Assembly: GCA_965221405.1 (NCBI GenBank)
Contig: CBDCSE010000001.1
Coordinates: forward strand, 744,001 to 808,000
DNA length: 64,000 nucleotides
Direction of reading: 5' to 3'
From: JAPOUP01 sp965221405
Lineage (GTDB): Bacteria > Pseudomonadota > Alphaproteobacteria > Rhodobacterales > Rhodobacteraceae
Shown here: positions 36,095 to 46,139 of the stretch, in pieces
Numbering within the stretch: position 1 is the stretch's first letter
Layout: every line of letters starts with the position of its first letter
The notes under the pieces: generated by a model
What the model was told of the DNA's origin: nothing
The model's input: the letters and a program-made list of their open reading frames with translations, nothing else
The model's database searches: none
Made by a program: the position numbers and the translations under genes

Positions 36095-39000
36095 TCATCT
36101 TGCCAGCGAGTTGCGGCGGCTACTCGGAGCAGGTTTGATGCTATCCTCCAGTAAAGCAATCTCATTCCGGTTAAGCTCGAAAAGATCATAAACGATCCTG
36201 TCGATCTTTGCCTCAGCCCGCTTGATCTCTGCCGTAAGCTTCGCAATCTCAGCGCGATCACGTGTAATCCAGGCGTCCCACTCCGAACGTTCTGAAAGAG
36301 GTATATCGACCTTGAATACCCGCTTGATTTCTGTCCTGAACGCGGAGAAATCTGTTAGGGTCCACCATTCTTCAAGTTTCCTGTTCAGCTTGGGCGCATG
36401 TCCAGGTAGGCAGAGATCGGGGATGCGGCATCTGAACGCCTCTTGGAGCGAAAGCGCTCGTCCAGCGGCGTCGCTGGCCGCCTCGCCCACCTTTGACAAG
36501 GCCTTCTGTTGGGCGTCGTTCCAGTTTGGAATGGGGAACTGTTCGACATACTGCACCCGCAATTCGTGATAACCTCCGCGAACAGGAGGACTTATCGAGG
36601 ACAGCAGAAACCAAGCCACCTTGCTGTTCAGAAGAGCCGGAAGCACCATATCATTAGATGGCAAGATGTAGGATTTGTCGTTTGACAATGCACCGGCTGT
36701 TTCGAGCGAAAAGTTTCTTTCAGCATTGAAATGCGGATAAATGACCTTAACCCCCTCAAAATATTCACGGTATGCCTCCTGCGCCTGCTGCAACTCAAAC
36801 CATTTCTGCTTTGTCGCCCGTCTTTCCAGCCGCTCCCTGAAAGGCAGCAGCCAGTCTCGAATCGCCGGGTAATCGGCAATGTTAATCCGGTTCCTTGGAA
36901 TATAGATTAGCCACAACCCATTCGGTTCCACTCGCCAGCGCTTGAGATCCCTGCCCCTGAGAAAGGGTTTAAGAAGCTCCGCCGAGCAGGGATCGTCGGC
37001 GCAGAGCCGTTCCTTGGTCGGGGTGTCAATCACGAAAGCGGCATTCAGGCCGGTCTTGATGCCGTAGAGCGGAGAGCCATACACTTCCTCGAGGGTCCTT
37101 TTCCCGGTACGGATTTTCTCACGCAACAGTCTCAGACGTTGTTCCTCAAGCTCCCAGGAGCCGCTCCCGAGGGCGGCTTGGGGATATGGTCCAGCGGCGT
37201 TCTCCCACTGCGCCTGGAAATTATCCCCGGGCAGACCTGTCACCTTCCAGAAGCGAAGCTCGTGATCTTTATGGGCAGTCGCTTTCTTTATCGTCAGGAT
37301 GGCCGGATAGGTCGTGACCCCCTCAAAGATCTGCAGATCGCCAAAATCCACAATCCCTTCGATAGCCGTCTCGCGCAGCAGGTACGAGCGTAGCGGCTTC
37401 CCGGATCCGGTCTTGAAGAAAGTGCTCGAGGAGATGTAACCCAAACGCCCGCCCGGCTTCAGGAGCCGCACCCCCCGCTCATAAAAGTAGCAATAAAGGT
37501 CAGCTCGGTCGGAAACGACCTCATAGCGCCTTTCAAGATAGGGTTTGAGGGACTTCAGAAACTCCATACGGACATAGGGCGGGTTGCCGAGAACCACATC
37601 GAATCCGCCTTCCTCGAAGACCTTTGGAAAGGCGCTAACCCAACTGAACCCGTGGTCAAGATAGGCAAAGTTGCTATCCTCTATGAGGCTGTCACCAACA
37701 CGGATACTGTCCGAGAGATTGTCCAGCGCCCTACCCTTGCGCGCGGTTCTGATCCAGAGCGAGAGCTTGGTGATCTCGACACTCTCAAAGTTTACGTCGA
37801 CACCGAACAGGTTGTTTGCCAGAATGTCGCTGTCCGGGGTGATCAGATCATCCAGGGCGGCACGTTCGCCCCTAGCTTCAAGATCGGTGATCTTGTCGTT
37901 AACACGCCGGAGCTCGGCTTTCAGGAAGTCGAAGGCCATAATCAGGAAAACCCCTGACCCACAGGCAGGATCGACAACGCGCAGAGTTCTTATCCGGTCC
38001 CGGTAGGCGCTCCAGGTGTCCAGTTCGGAAGACTTCCTTCGCCAACGGATCCCACCGTAGTCGCTTAGATCAGAGCCAGGTCTGGCGTGTATCTCAAGAA
38101 TTCCATTGAAGATATCCTCCAGATGCGCTCCTAGCGTTTGCGCCACGATGAACCGGGCCACGTAGTCGGGCGTGTAGACGATCCCATCACGCTTGCGTCG
38201 ACCGTTCACCGGAGCTTCTGCTCCATTCTCACCCCGCGCTACGGCCTGAAGACGCTCAACATCCGAGATGGATTGCTCGAATATATGCCCCAGAACCGTG
38301 ACGGAGACTTCTGACGCGAAGTCATAATCACCTATCCCCTTAAGGCTGGCGCAGATGTCATCGGGGATATCCAGCGCTTCGATCATCTCATCATGCCGGA
38401 ACAGGCCGCCGTTGTAAGGTGGTATATTCAGATGCCGGCTACCCCGATCGATAGCGCGAAACAGCCCCTTGAAGTTGTCCCATACGGGACGGGGATTGTA
38501 ACGGTCCCGATTCGTGTAGGCATCGGCGAGGGTATTCTGAGCCAGAAGCCCCGTATCTTCGGCAAATGCGATGAACAGGGTGCGGTCGAGGATTTTCTGG
38601 GCAACGGAAATGGCGTCCAGCCGACTGATCCCATCTGCCTCAATGGCGCTGATCATTCGCAAACGCAAAGCCTTGTAGTCACGGTAAAGGCTTTCGGTAA
38701 TGTCCCGATCCGCCTGCCGGCTTTCGGCAAGGAGATCGAGTGTCCGACCGGACAGGAGATTCTCTGCCGAAAGCAGGAGCATGAACCGTGCGTATTCCCT
38801 AGGGTCCGTGAGTCGATCCAGTGCGAATGTCTCATAAGCGGCGGTGCCCTCCCCGAAACAGTAGAGCCGGAGTTCAACGTAGTTTGAGACCAGCACCCAT
38901 TTCACGCCAGGTGCGCCGATGGCATAGTCCCATGCCTGCTGTACCGGGCTTCTGTTCCGGCCAGGCATGATGGCGTCAAGGTTCCGGGTTTTCGCTCCCT

Positions 39001-39313
39001 TCAGTTCCAAGGTAGCCAGCACCTCGGAGGTGTTCTCGCCAAATCGGCCGAGGGCGAGGTCGACGCTTCCCCGCGCGATGGTCAACTCTGTCGCAACGGT
39101 GTAGCCCCGCCCACCGCTCGGGCCGTGATAACCGAGCACGCCTTCGACGATCTTCGCGGTAAACTCGCCATGAAGGGCGGTTTCCTTGAGACCGTATATC
39201 TGATCGCTCCGAACCATCTCCGCCCAAGCGTCAAGCGCCAGGAAATGACCATCGGGTATGATAGGGTCCGGCTCGACATGCAGCGCGATCGATTTTCTGT
39301 TGAAGAGCGCCAT
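36095..39313 (-). CDS. Type IIG (Eco57I-like) restriction-modification protein
   Basis: A single chain of 1072 residues combining nuclease, N6-adenine methyltransferase and target recognition. The N-terminus has a PD-(D/E)xK-like nuclease core: VDLAL with D85 and TLELKG with E103/K105. The methyltransferase has a YTPDYVARFIV block near 380, motif I DPACGSG at 448-454 and catalytic motif IV NPPY at 577-580. The C-terminal 400 residues hold a TaqI-like specificity domain (YGIKTGLNAAFVID, YILPSNDMVLPALLNSKVAWFLL) and a coiled-coil tail. No separate specificity or endonuclease gene is adjacent. The protein probably protects host DNA by hemi-methylation and cuts foreign DNA at a fixed distance from its site. 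It may also act only as an epigenetic methylase if the nuclease is inactive. Confidence 0.88.
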   Translation of the reverse strand: MALFNRKSIALHVEPDPIIPDGHFLALDAWAEMVRSDQIYGLKETALHGEFTAKIVEGVLGYHGPSGGRGYTVATELTIARGSVDLALGRFGENTSEVLATLELKGAKTRNLDAIMPGRNRSPVQQAWDYAIGAPGVKWVLVSNYVELRLYCFGEGTAAYETFALDRLTDPREYARFMLLLSAENLLSGRTLDLLAESRQADRDITESLYRDYKALRLRMISAIEADGISRLDAISVAQKILDRTLFIAFAEDTGLLAQNTLADAYTNRDRYNPRPVWDNFKGLFRAIDRGSRHLNIPPYNGGLFRHDEMIEALDIPDDICASLKGIGDYDFASEVSVTVLGHIFEQSISDVERLQAVARGENGAEAPVNGRRKRDGIVYTPDYVARFIVAQTLGAHLEDIFNGILEIHARPGSDLSDYGGIRWRRKSSELDTWSAYRDRIRTLRVVDPACGSGVFLIMAFDFLKAELRRVNDKITDLEARGERAALDDLITPDSDILANNLFGVDVNFESVEITKLSLWIRTARKGRALDNLSDSIRVGDSLIEDSNFAYLDHGFSWVSAFPKVFEEGGFDVVLGNPPYVRMEFLKSLKPYLERRYEVVSDRADLYCYFYERGVRLLKPGGRLGYISSSTFFKTGSGKPLRSYLLRETAIEGIVDFGDLQIFEGVTTYPAILTIKKATAHKDHELRFWKVTGLPGDNFQAQWENAAGPYPQAALGSGSWELEEQRLRLLREKIRTGKRTLEEVYGSPLYGIKTGLNAAFVIDTPTKERLCADDPCSAELLKPFLRGRDLKRWRVEPNGLWLIYIPRNRINIADYPAIRDWLLPFRERLERRATKQKWFELQQAQEAYREYFEGVKVIYPHFNAERNFSLETAGALSNDKSYILPSNDMVLPALLNSKVAWFLLSSISPPVRGGYHELRVQYVEQFPIPNWNDAQQKALSKVGEAASDAAGRALSLQEAFRCRIPDLCLPGHAPKLNRKLEEWWTLTDFSAFRTEIKRVFKVDIPLSERSEWDAWITRDRAEIAKLTAEIKRAEAKIDRIVYDLFELNRNEIALLEDSIKPAPSSRRNSLAR

Positions 39314-39522
39314 TGGCTATCGGTTCTTTACTGAATTCCGGCCTGTTCAGGTCCTTGTACCAGACCAGACAAGTAATCACAGATGCAATCGCGACCTGGC
39401 CAGCGTCTATGGGGCCATCGAGGGCTTAGGGCGACTTTAGCCGGAACGGATAATCATTTAAGCCACGGGGCGGAAACGCTAACGACAGAGCTTTCCGGGC
39501 TTTTGAGGGACTCGGGAATCAA

Positions 39523-40620
39523 TCATGCGTTGAACAGAAAATGCAGGACATCCCCGTCCCTGACCTCGTACGACTTTCCCTCCACACGCATCCGGCCCGC
39601 CTCCCTGCACGCCTGCTCACCTCCCAGCGCGACGTAATCCGCAGATGAAATGGTTTCGGCCCGGATGAATCCGCGCTCGAAATCACCGTGGATCACACCG
39701 GCGGCCTGAGGCGCCAGCATACCTGCCCGGATCGTCCAGGCCCGCGCTTCCTTCGGCCCAGCAGTGAAAAAGGTCCGCAGATCCAATAACCGGTACCCAG
39801 CCCGGATCAATCGATCGAGACCAGCCTCCCCAAGACCAAGTTCGCCGAGAAACGCCCTTGCATCCCCATTTTCCAGCTGGGCGATCTCCTCTTCTATTCC
39901 CGCGGAAATAACCACCGTCCCGGCACCGGCGGACCGGGCCATAACCTCAACCTCGCGTGAATGGGCATTGCCTGTCCCCGCGTCCCTCTCGTCGACATTG
40001 CATACATACAGAACCGGCTTAGCCGTCAGAAACTGCAGCCCGCTCCATGAAGCGGCATCCTCGCCAGACACCTCTATGGAACGGGCTGGCTTTCCTTTCT
40101 CCAACGCCGAAACGGCGGTCGCCAGAAGCCGCTCCTGTCGAACCGCATCACCATCACCGCCACGAACCTTTCGAACGATGCTCCCGAGCTGTTTCTCGGC
40201 TGAGGCGATATCGGCAAGCATCAGTTCCGTCTCGACCGTTTCCGCGTCGGCGACCGGATCGATCTGGCCCTCCACGTGAGCGACGTCCCCGTCATCGAAA
40301 CAGCGCAGCACATGTGCGACCGCATCGACCTCGCGAATGTGCGCCAGAAACCTGTTTCCCAGTCCCTCCCCCCGGCTGGCCCCTTTGACAAGTCCCGCGA
40401 TGTCCACAAAGGTCATCCGCGCCGGAATGATCCGTTTCGATCCGGTTATGGAGGCGAGATCGTCGAGACGGGAATCCGGCACCGCAACCTCGCCGATATT
40501 GGGATCAATTGTGCAGAACGGAAAATTGGCCGCGTGCGCCGCCGCCGTCCGCGTGAGCGCATTGAACAGGGTCGACTTGCCCACATTGGGAAGTCCCACA
40601 ATTCCGGTCCGAAATCCCAT
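39523..40620 (-). CDS. ychF: Ribosome-binding ATPase YchF
   Basis: A 365-residue Obg-family P-loop protein that hydrolyses ATP in preference to GTP and associates with ribosomes. The G1 motif is GIVGLPNVGKSTLFNAL at the N-terminus, the DxxG region is FVDIAGLVKGASRGEGLGNRFL, and the NKxD-equivalent is VCNVDERD, as in this ATP-preferring subfamily. The C-terminal TGS-like domain ends with GKSYEVRDGDVLHFLFNA. Length and motifs are normal. It is transcribed away from the PhnB-like gene. Confidence 0.95.
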   Translation of the reverse strand: MGFRTGIVGLPNVGKSTLFNALTRTAAAHAANFPFCTIDPNIGEVAVPDSRLDDLASITGSKRIIPARMTFVDIAGLVKGASRGEGLGNRFLAHIREVDAVAHVLRCFDDGDVAHVEGQIDPVADAETVETELMLADIASAEKQLGSIVRKVRGGDGDAVRQERLLATAVSALEKGKPARSIEVSGEDAASWSGLQFLTAKPVLYVCNVDERDAGTGNAHSREVEVMARSAGAGTVVISAGIEEEIAQLENGDARAFLGELGLGEAGLDRLIRAGYRLLDLRTFFTAGPKEARAWTIRAGMLAPQAAGVIHGDFERGFIRAETISSADYVALGGEQACREAGRMRVEGKSYEVRDGDVLHFLFNA

Positions 40621-40721
40621 TTCGCAGTCTCCCTAAATCGGCGCGTGGCCACTAGCGCGGCGTTTGCCCATTCGCAAGCGGTGTCGATCACGATACATTA
40701 CCCGGAAGGAGGACGGAAAAC

Positions 40722-41138
40722 ATGGATATGAACCCCTATCTGACCTTTCCGGGCAATTGCGCGGAGGCGATGAATTTCTACGCGGAGGTATTCGGCGGAC
40801 ATATCGAATTCATCCAGAAAGCCGGGGACAGCCCGATGGCAGGGAAAACGGGTCCGGAAAGCGATGAGAAAATCCTGCACGCCCGCCTGCGGATTGGCGA
40901 AAGGACACTGATGGCGTCCGATGCTATCGGCACGCCTTACGAACTGCCACGCGGGATTACGGTGCAGATCTCGTTTGATGATATGGAGAAGGCCCGACGT
41001 GTGTTCCGACGACTGGCCAAGCGCGGTGAAACCGTCATGGAATTCGCGCCGACATTCTGGTCAGCCGGATTCGGGATGTGCCGCGACCGATATGGCATAC
41101 CCTGGATGGTCGGCTGCGACGCCGTCCATGAGGAATGA
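40722..41138 (+). CDS. PhnB-like VOC superfamily protein
   Basis: A 138-residue protein of the glyoxalase/VOC fold, PhnB (DUF3828/3-demethylubiquinone-like) group. It starts MDMNPYLTFPGNCAEAMNFYAEVFGG, with FPGNCxEAMxFYxxxFGG as the family hallmark, and ends FWSAGFGMCRDRYGIPWMVGCD. A strong GGAGG lies upstream of the ATG. Members of this group are often annotated as PhnB but are not shown to act in phosphonate metabolism; the activity here is unknown. Confidence 0.88.
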   Translation: MDMNPYLTFPGNCAEAMNFYAEVFGGHIEFIQKAGDSPMAGKTGPESDEKILHARLRIGERTLMASDAIGTPYELPRGITVQISFDDMEKARRVFRRLAKRGETVMEFAPTFWSAGFGMCRDRYGIPWMVGCDAVHEE

Positions 41139-41797
41139 GTCGGGAAAGCGCCCGTATGTCCGCCGCTTCGCCGCATACGTCCCTTAGCATACGGCGGTCA
41201 GGTCGGCGAACCCACGTTCCAAAACGCGCGCCATTGCGATGGGGCAGGAACCGGGTGCTCTCCCGACGAGTCTCCCGCCCCGCTTTACAGGTGCCTCACC
41301 CGCGGCACAGCGACCCGACATCAACCTCTAACGTCCTGATCTCGCATGAGGATCCTGCATTTCCCGTAGCGGATAAAACCAAACTGAAAAGGGCTTTTGC
41401 GGATCGCACCGACGGGCATATGAATGCCGGGGCAACTATTCAGCTACGAAATGTTGTTCTGGTGTACAGTTTTTGCGGAAATCTGGCGATCGTATACGGG
41501 ATCCGTATTCGATTTGGTGGATCTGACGATCGTCAGCGACAATTTTGTGTCTAGAAAACACAGCATTTAGATCATGATGAGCGTCTAAGGCTAGTTATGG
41601 TGCTGAACAGTTACATGACGGGCGAAATTTCCTCAGGCCCGATCAAGCTTTGAGACGGTGAGCATCCGACGCGAACAGTCAACGAATAGGCCACCTTTGC
41701 CGCAACACCAGCCGATGTGGAGCATGGCGACCATATTACATGATTGATCTTGGCCCGTTTTCACCGCAGATCCCGCAAATCGGAAAAGAGGCTGCCA
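41139..41797. other. long intergenic stretch before trpA
   Basis: About 660 bases with no recognisable gene. The last 100-150 bases should carry the trpA promoter and ribosome site (AAAAGAGG before the ATG). I see no attenuator leader peptide with tandem tryptophans and no clear transcription-terminator hairpins. Confidence 0.45.
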
Positions 41798-42589
41798 ATG
41801 ACCCGGATCGAAACCAAATTCGCCGCACTGCGCACGTCACGGAAAAAGGCATTTGTTTCATACGTGATGGCCGGTGACCCGGACTACGATACCTCACTGC
41901 GGATCGTTAAGGGATTGCCAGAGGCCGGTGTTGACATCATTGAGCTCGGAATACCTTTCACCGATCCCATGGCCGACGGTCCGACCATCCAGCGCGCGGG
42001 CCAGCGGGCACTTGAAGAAGGGCAGACCCTCCGCAGGACGCTCGACATGGTGAAGGAATTCCGAAGCATCAACGACGCGACGCCGATCATTCTGATGGGT
42101 TATTACAACCCCATCTACAGCCATGGCGTCGAGCGGTTCCTTGATGAGGCGGTACGGGCCGGAGTCGACGGGCTGATCGTCGTCGACCTGCCCCCAGAGG
42201 AAGACGCCGAACTCTGCATTCCCGCCCGAACGGCAGGCCTGGATTTCATCCGGCTGGCCACCCCGACAACCGATGGCATACGCCTGCCCACAGTGCTTGG
42301 GAACACGTCCGGTTTTGTCTACTACGTGTCAATAACGGGGATTACGGGAGCGGCGGAGGCCATCGCGGAGGAAGTCGGACCTGAAGTTTCCAGAATCAAG
42401 TCAATGACGGATCTTCCTGTCGTCGTCGGCTTCGGAATCAGGACTCCGGAAACCGCCAGAACGATCGCCGGCGTCGCTGACGGTGCGGTCGTCGGCTCGG
42501 CGATCATCTCAAGGATCGCCGCCAGGGAATCACCGTCCGACATACTGGCCTTTGTCAGGAGCCTCGCTGACGGCGTTCACGCGGCATAG
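41798..42589 (+). CDS. trpA: Tryptophan synthase alpha chain
   Basis: A 263-residue alpha subunit that cleaves indole-3-glycerol phosphate to indole and glyceraldehyde 3-phosphate. The ATG at 41798 (MTRIETKFAALRTSRKKAFVSYVMAGDPD) was preferred to the longer frame at 41744. The catalytic glutamate lies in VDIIELGIPFTDPMADGPTIQRAG near residue 50 and the catalytic aspartate in GLIVVDLPPEE near residue 130. The phosphate-binding loops FVYYVSITGITGA and VVGFGIRTPE are intact. trpB is not adjacent, and the gene stands alone between ychF-side genes and the hut locus. Confidence 0.95.
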   Translation: MTRIETKFAALRTSRKKAFVSYVMAGDPDYDTSLRIVKGLPEAGVDIIELGIPFTDPMADGPTIQRAGQRALEEGQTLRRTLDMVKEFRSINDATPIILMGYYNPIYSHGVERFLDEAVRAGVDGLIVVDLPPEEDAELCIPARTAGLDFIRLATPTTDGIRLPTVLGNTSGFVYYVSITGITGAAEAIAEEVGPEVSRIKSMTDLPVVVGFGIRTPETARTIAGVADGAVVGSAIISRIAARESPSDILAFVRSLADGVHAA

Positions 42590-42807
42590 GGACGTTGACA
42601 CCACCGGACGATGCCAATGAAACGGTAAGGAAAGCGATGCCGTGTCCCGAGTAGCGCATCCGATAGTCAGAAAGAGGCCGGGTTCGCTGCGAACCCTCGG
42701 CCATGGCCGATATCGCCGACGAACTTACCATCCATCCGGTCGCGCTTCGGCCAATGCGGTCCGTCGACGGACGCCTGTCACTTTAAGCGCCCGGCCCCGA
42801 GGCCACG

Positions 42808-43509
42808 CTATCCATCGGAAACCAGTCTATAGCCAGGGGCGTGCAGCACCCGCACATGCGTTATCAGAGCATCGTCAATCCAGGTCGTCCGCTCAAGCAC
42901 GAGCAGAGCCGCACCAACGGTGATATCCATATTTGAAGCCTCGTCCTCGTCAGGCGTTCTCGCGTATATCTGGACGTCACATCGACTGAACGGTCGATTG
43001 CGCACAAGCCATTCATTGGCGCTAATGACCGAGAAATCGACCTGGCCCACTTCCGGAACCGTATCAACCGAAATCCAGCGATCCTCGAACATATAAGGCC
43101 TGCCATCGGCCAGGTGTAGCGCACGCAGATAAAGCACGGGACCCGTTTCATTCTGTCCGAAAAGCGCGGCAATCGTCGCTGTCGGGGAACGTATTTCCCG
43201 CTTGATGAGATGGTAGCTGTAGCTATGGCCCCTGGCCTCGATCTCCAGCCGCGTGATCGGGATGTTGAGCGTCGTTCGGGTTACGGGGTCGGACGTGACG
43301 GTGGTACCACCCTTGCGGCGACGTTCGACCAATCCTTCCTCGGCAAGCGAGCGCATGGCGCGATGGACGGTCGATCGGGCGCAGTCCAGTTCCCGCGCGA
43401 TATCCTCGTCGCGTGGAAGCTTGTCGCCTGGACGGTAGGTGAAATCCAGAACACGCCCACGGATATGGTCGCGGACGTTTCTCCAACCCTGACGCCCATC
43501 GACAGTCAA
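42808..43509 (-). CDS. hutC: HutC-type GntR regulator of histidine utilisation
   Basis: A 233-residue repressor with an N-terminal winged helix (LPRDEDIARELDCARSTVHRAMRSLAEEGLVERRRKGGTTV, residues 30-70) and a C-terminal UTRA ligand domain (PVLYLRALHLADGRPYMFEDRWIS). HutC proteins sense urocanate and release the hut promoter. Translation appears to start at a TTG at 43509 overlapping the hutF stop (TTGA). The usual operator should lie in the hutF-hutI divergent gap. It is second in the minus-strand hutF-hutC unit, giving feedback control. Confidence 0.9.
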   Translation of the reverse strand: MTVDGRQGWRNVRDHIRGRVLDFTYRPGDKLPRDEDIARELDCARSTVHRAMRSLAEEGLVERRRKGGTTVTSDPVTRTTLNIPITRLEIEARGHSYSYHLIKREIRSPTATIAALFGQNETGPVLYLRALHLADGRPYMFEDRWISVDTVPEVGQVDFSVISANEWLVRNRPFSRCDVQIYARTPDEDEASNMDITVGAALLVLERTTWIDDALITHVRVLHAPGYRLVSDG

Positions 43510-44873
43510 ATTTCATCCCCCAGTTCGCGCAGAACGGCCGTGAACCGGCTCCTTACACGGTCTCGGGCGACATGGCGACCATCCCGCACGATATGACGTC
43601 CCGCACTCCAGACATCCCGGATGCACGTCTGACCGCCACCTGAAAAGATCAGACTGTCCAACAGGATGTCTTCACTGCGACTGCACAGAAATTCGTTATC
43701 CATCGACAGTCCGATCAGATCCGCCCATCCTCCCACTGACAGACCGCCACTGGCCCGTCCGGCCGCCTGGGCGCCGCCCGATAGGGCGTGATCGAACAGT
43801 ACGCGACCGCTGGAGAGATCCGGTGCCGCGAGCACGGCGCGGTCGCAGTCCCGCAGACGCTGCGAATATTCGAGCGTCCTCAATTCGTGCCAAAGACTGA
43901 TGTGGGTGTTGCTGTCGGATCCGAAGCCCATCCGCCCCCCGGATCCGAGATACCTTGAACCGCCGAAGATGCCATCCCCGAGATTTGACTCTGTAATCGG
44001 ACAGAGCCCGACCACCGCGCCCGATCGTGCCAGACCAACCGTTTCCGGTTCCGTCATCTGCGTGCAGTGGATAAAGCAGCTGGATGCATCTACGGCGAGA
44101 TTGTCCAGTACCCATTCCACAGGGCGGGCGCCGAGGTGGGCCTCAACCTCATCCACTTCCGCAGCCTGTTCGGCCAGGTGCATATGGAACGGGCCCCCCG
44201 CCACGAGGTCCACGCACAGCTTCAAACCAACCCGATCGACGGCGCGGAGGCTGTGCGGAGCAATACCAATGCGCCAATCCTTCGGGCCTTCGGCAATGCG
44301 GGCCCCAGCGGCGGCGAACAGGGCCCCGAAACGGTCCTTACCGTTGCCAAATCGCCTCTGGCCGCCTTCGAGAGAATGCCCGTCACACCCCCCGAACTCA
44401 TACATCACCGGCAAAAGGGTCAGCCCCATACCTGTTTCATGCGCGGCGGACGCGATCCGTTCAGATATCTCGGCAACATTGTCATACGGCTGTCCATCCG
44501 CAGCGTGATGAAGGTAGTGGAACTCGGCCACGGCGGCATATCCCGCCTCCGCCATTTCCATGAATGCCTGCGCGGCAATCGCTTCGACCTGCTCCGGAGT
44601 GAGCTGTCGGAGAAAACGGTACATCAATTTTCGCCAGGTCGAGAAACCACCATCCGAGCTCGATCCACGCGTCTCCGTCAACCCCGCCATCGCGCGCTGG
44701 AAGCTATGGCTGTGCAGATTTACCGGTGCCGGCAGCAGAAGATCGGCGTGATGGTCAGGAAGACCCCTCGACCCGCCGATCGCTGACACGCGGCCGTCCG
44801 AAGAGATCCGGATATCGACGTCGGTAACCCACGCACTTTCCACGAACGCCCGGTCGGCCCGGATTCTTGTCAT
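43506..44873 (-). CDS. hutF: Formimidoylglutamate deiminase
   Basis: A 455-residue amidohydrolase that converts N-formimidoyl-L-glutamate to N-formyl-L-glutamate and ammonia, the fourth step of the five-step histidine pathway. The zinc motif is LPAPVNLHSHSFQRAMAGL near residue 55, with FHMHLAEQAAEVDE near 235, SCFIHCTQM near 265 and GFGSDSNTHISLWHELRTLEY near 320 carrying the last metal Asp. A GGAGAA lies five bases before the ATG. Its presence with hutG, and the absence of a formiminotransferase, shows that formate and not formyl-folate is released. Confidence 0.93.
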   Translation of the reverse strand: MTRIRADRAFVESAWVTDVDIRISSDGRVSAIGGSRGLPDHHADLLLPAPVNLHSHSFQRAMAGLTETRGSSSDGGFSTWRKLMYRFLRQLTPEQVEAIAAQAFMEMAEAGYAAVAEFHYLHHAADGQPYDNVAEISERIASAAHETGMGLTLLPVMYEFGGCDGHSLEGGQRRFGNGKDRFGALFAAAGARIAEGPKDWRIGIAPHSLRAVDRVGLKLCVDLVAGGPFHMHLAEQAAEVDEVEAHLGARPVEWVLDNLAVDASSCFIHCTQMTEPETVGLARSGAVVGLCPITESNLGDGIFGGSRYLGSGGRMGFGSDSNTHISLWHELRTLEYSQRLRDCDRAVLAAPDLSSGRVLFDHALSGGAQAAGRASGGLSVGGWADLIGLSMDNEFLCSRSEDILLDSLIFSGGGQTCIRDVWSAGRHIVRDGRHVARDRVRSRFTAVLRELGDEI

Positions 44874-44930
44874 GTAAATTCTCCATTGACATTTTTATGT
44901 AGCTACTTATTCCTAATATAGTAGCACAGA
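44874..44930. promoter_or_regulatory. divergent hut promoter/operator region
   Basis: A 57-bp AT-rich gap between the hutF and hutI starts. It holds a TTGACA (44886-44891), an A/T-rich TATTCCTAATATA segment downstream of it, and a perfect 8-bp palindrome GTAGCTAC (44899-44906) that would overlap the -35 to -10 interval. The palindrome is a candidate HutC half or core site. The hutI start has no obvious Shine-Dalgarno, so its message may have a very short leader. Assignments are by eye. Confidence 0.5.
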
Positions 44931-46139
44931 ATGAAACAAGACAGAACATTGAGACTCGTCAGAGACTGCATAGTCGCCACCATGTCCGAGACGTCCGGCT
45001 ACGGCCTGATCAACAACGCCGCCCTGGTGGTCGAGAACGCGCTCATCTCGTGGGTCGGGTTGGAGGCGAGGATTCCATCGACATACGCCGACGCCAAGCA
45101 GGTCTGTCTCGGTGGGCGCTTGGTGACGCCGGCGCTAATTGACTGTCACACGCATCTGGTCTTCGGTGGCCATCGGGCGGAAGAGTTCGAAATGCGTCTT
45201 GAGGGAGCGAGCTACGAGGAGATCGCACGGGCCGGAGGCGGGATCGTATCAACGGTATCAGCGACCCGGGAAGCCTCGGAAGAGGACTTGCTACATGCCG
45301 CCCTCAGGCGCGTGGATGCGCTTATCGCCGAAGGCGTGAGTGTGATAGAGATCAAGTCCGGCTATGGACTCGATGAGCGCACGGAGCTGAGGATGTTGCG
45401 CGTTGCCCGCGCGGTCGAGGCGGCGCGGCCCGTCCGGATCCGCACCAGCTTCCTTGGTGCGCATGCCGTCCCCGATGGCATCGACGCCGACACCTATATC
45501 GATGATGTCTGTATCCCCGCGCTGCGTTTGGCGACGCACGAAGGTCTCGTGGACGCGGTGGACGGTTTCTGCGAAAGGATCGCCTTTTCGCCCGACCAGA
45601 TCGCGCGCGTCTTCGAGGCGGCCGGATCGCTGGGCCTACCGGTGAGGCTTCACGCCGAACAATTGTCCCATCTCGGCGGCACGGAACTGGCGGCGTATCA
45701 TGGTGCGCTGTCGGTCGATCATCTGGAATACGCATCGGAAACGGACGCACGCGCCCTGGCTCGGTCTGGAAGCGTCGCGGTGCTCCTGCCCGGCGCGTAT
45801 TACACCCTGCACGAGGAGCGGAGGCCACCCATCGACGCCTTTCGCGGGCATGGCGTGCCAATGGCGGTGGCCACCGACTGGAATCCGGGTTCATCGCCTC
45901 TCGGCTCGCTGCTATTGGCGATGAACATGGCCTGCACACTCTTTGGCCTGACCCCGGCGGAGGCCCTGGCCGGCACAACACGCAACGCCGCGCGGGCGCT
46001 CGGTCTGCCCGGGCACGGCCAGATCGCACCGGGCTTCCGTGCCGACCTGGCTGTCTGGAATGTGAGTGGCCCTGCCGAACTGGCTTATGGCATTGGCCAG
46101 AACCCGCTCGACCGTAGGGTATATGGAGGGCGGTTTTGA
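44931..46139 (+). CDS. hutI: Imidazolonepropionase
   Basis: A 402-residue amidohydrolase that opens 4-imidazolone-5-propionate to N-formimidoylglutamate, step three of histidine breakdown. Zinc ligands are visible in LVTPALIDCHTHLVFGGHR near residue 70, with VRLHAEQLSH near 240 and the Asp in VPMAVATDWNPGSSPLGS near 315. The catalytic region EIKSGYGLDERTELRML is typical. The stop overlaps the hutH start by three bases. It is first in the plus-strand unit hutI-hutH-hutG-hutU, driven from the divergent region. Confidence 0.94.
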   Translation: MKQDRTLRLVRDCIVATMSETSGYGLINNAALVVENALISWVGLEARIPSTYADAKQVCLGGRLVTPALIDCHTHLVFGGHRAEEFEMRLEGASYEEIARAGGGIVSTVSATREASEEDLLHAALRRVDALIAEGVSVIEIKSGYGLDERTELRMLRVARAVEAARPVRIRTSFLGAHAVPDGIDADTYIDDVCIPALRLATHEGLVDAVDGFCERIAFSPDQIARVFEAAGSLGLPVRLHAEQLSHLGGTELAAYHGALSVDHLEYASETDARALARSGSVAVLLPGAYYTLHEERRPPIDAFRGHGVPMAVATDWNPGSSPLGSLLLAMNMACTLFGLTPAEALAGTTRNAARALGLPGHGQIAPGFRADLAVWNVSGPAELAYGIGQNPLDRRVYGGRF

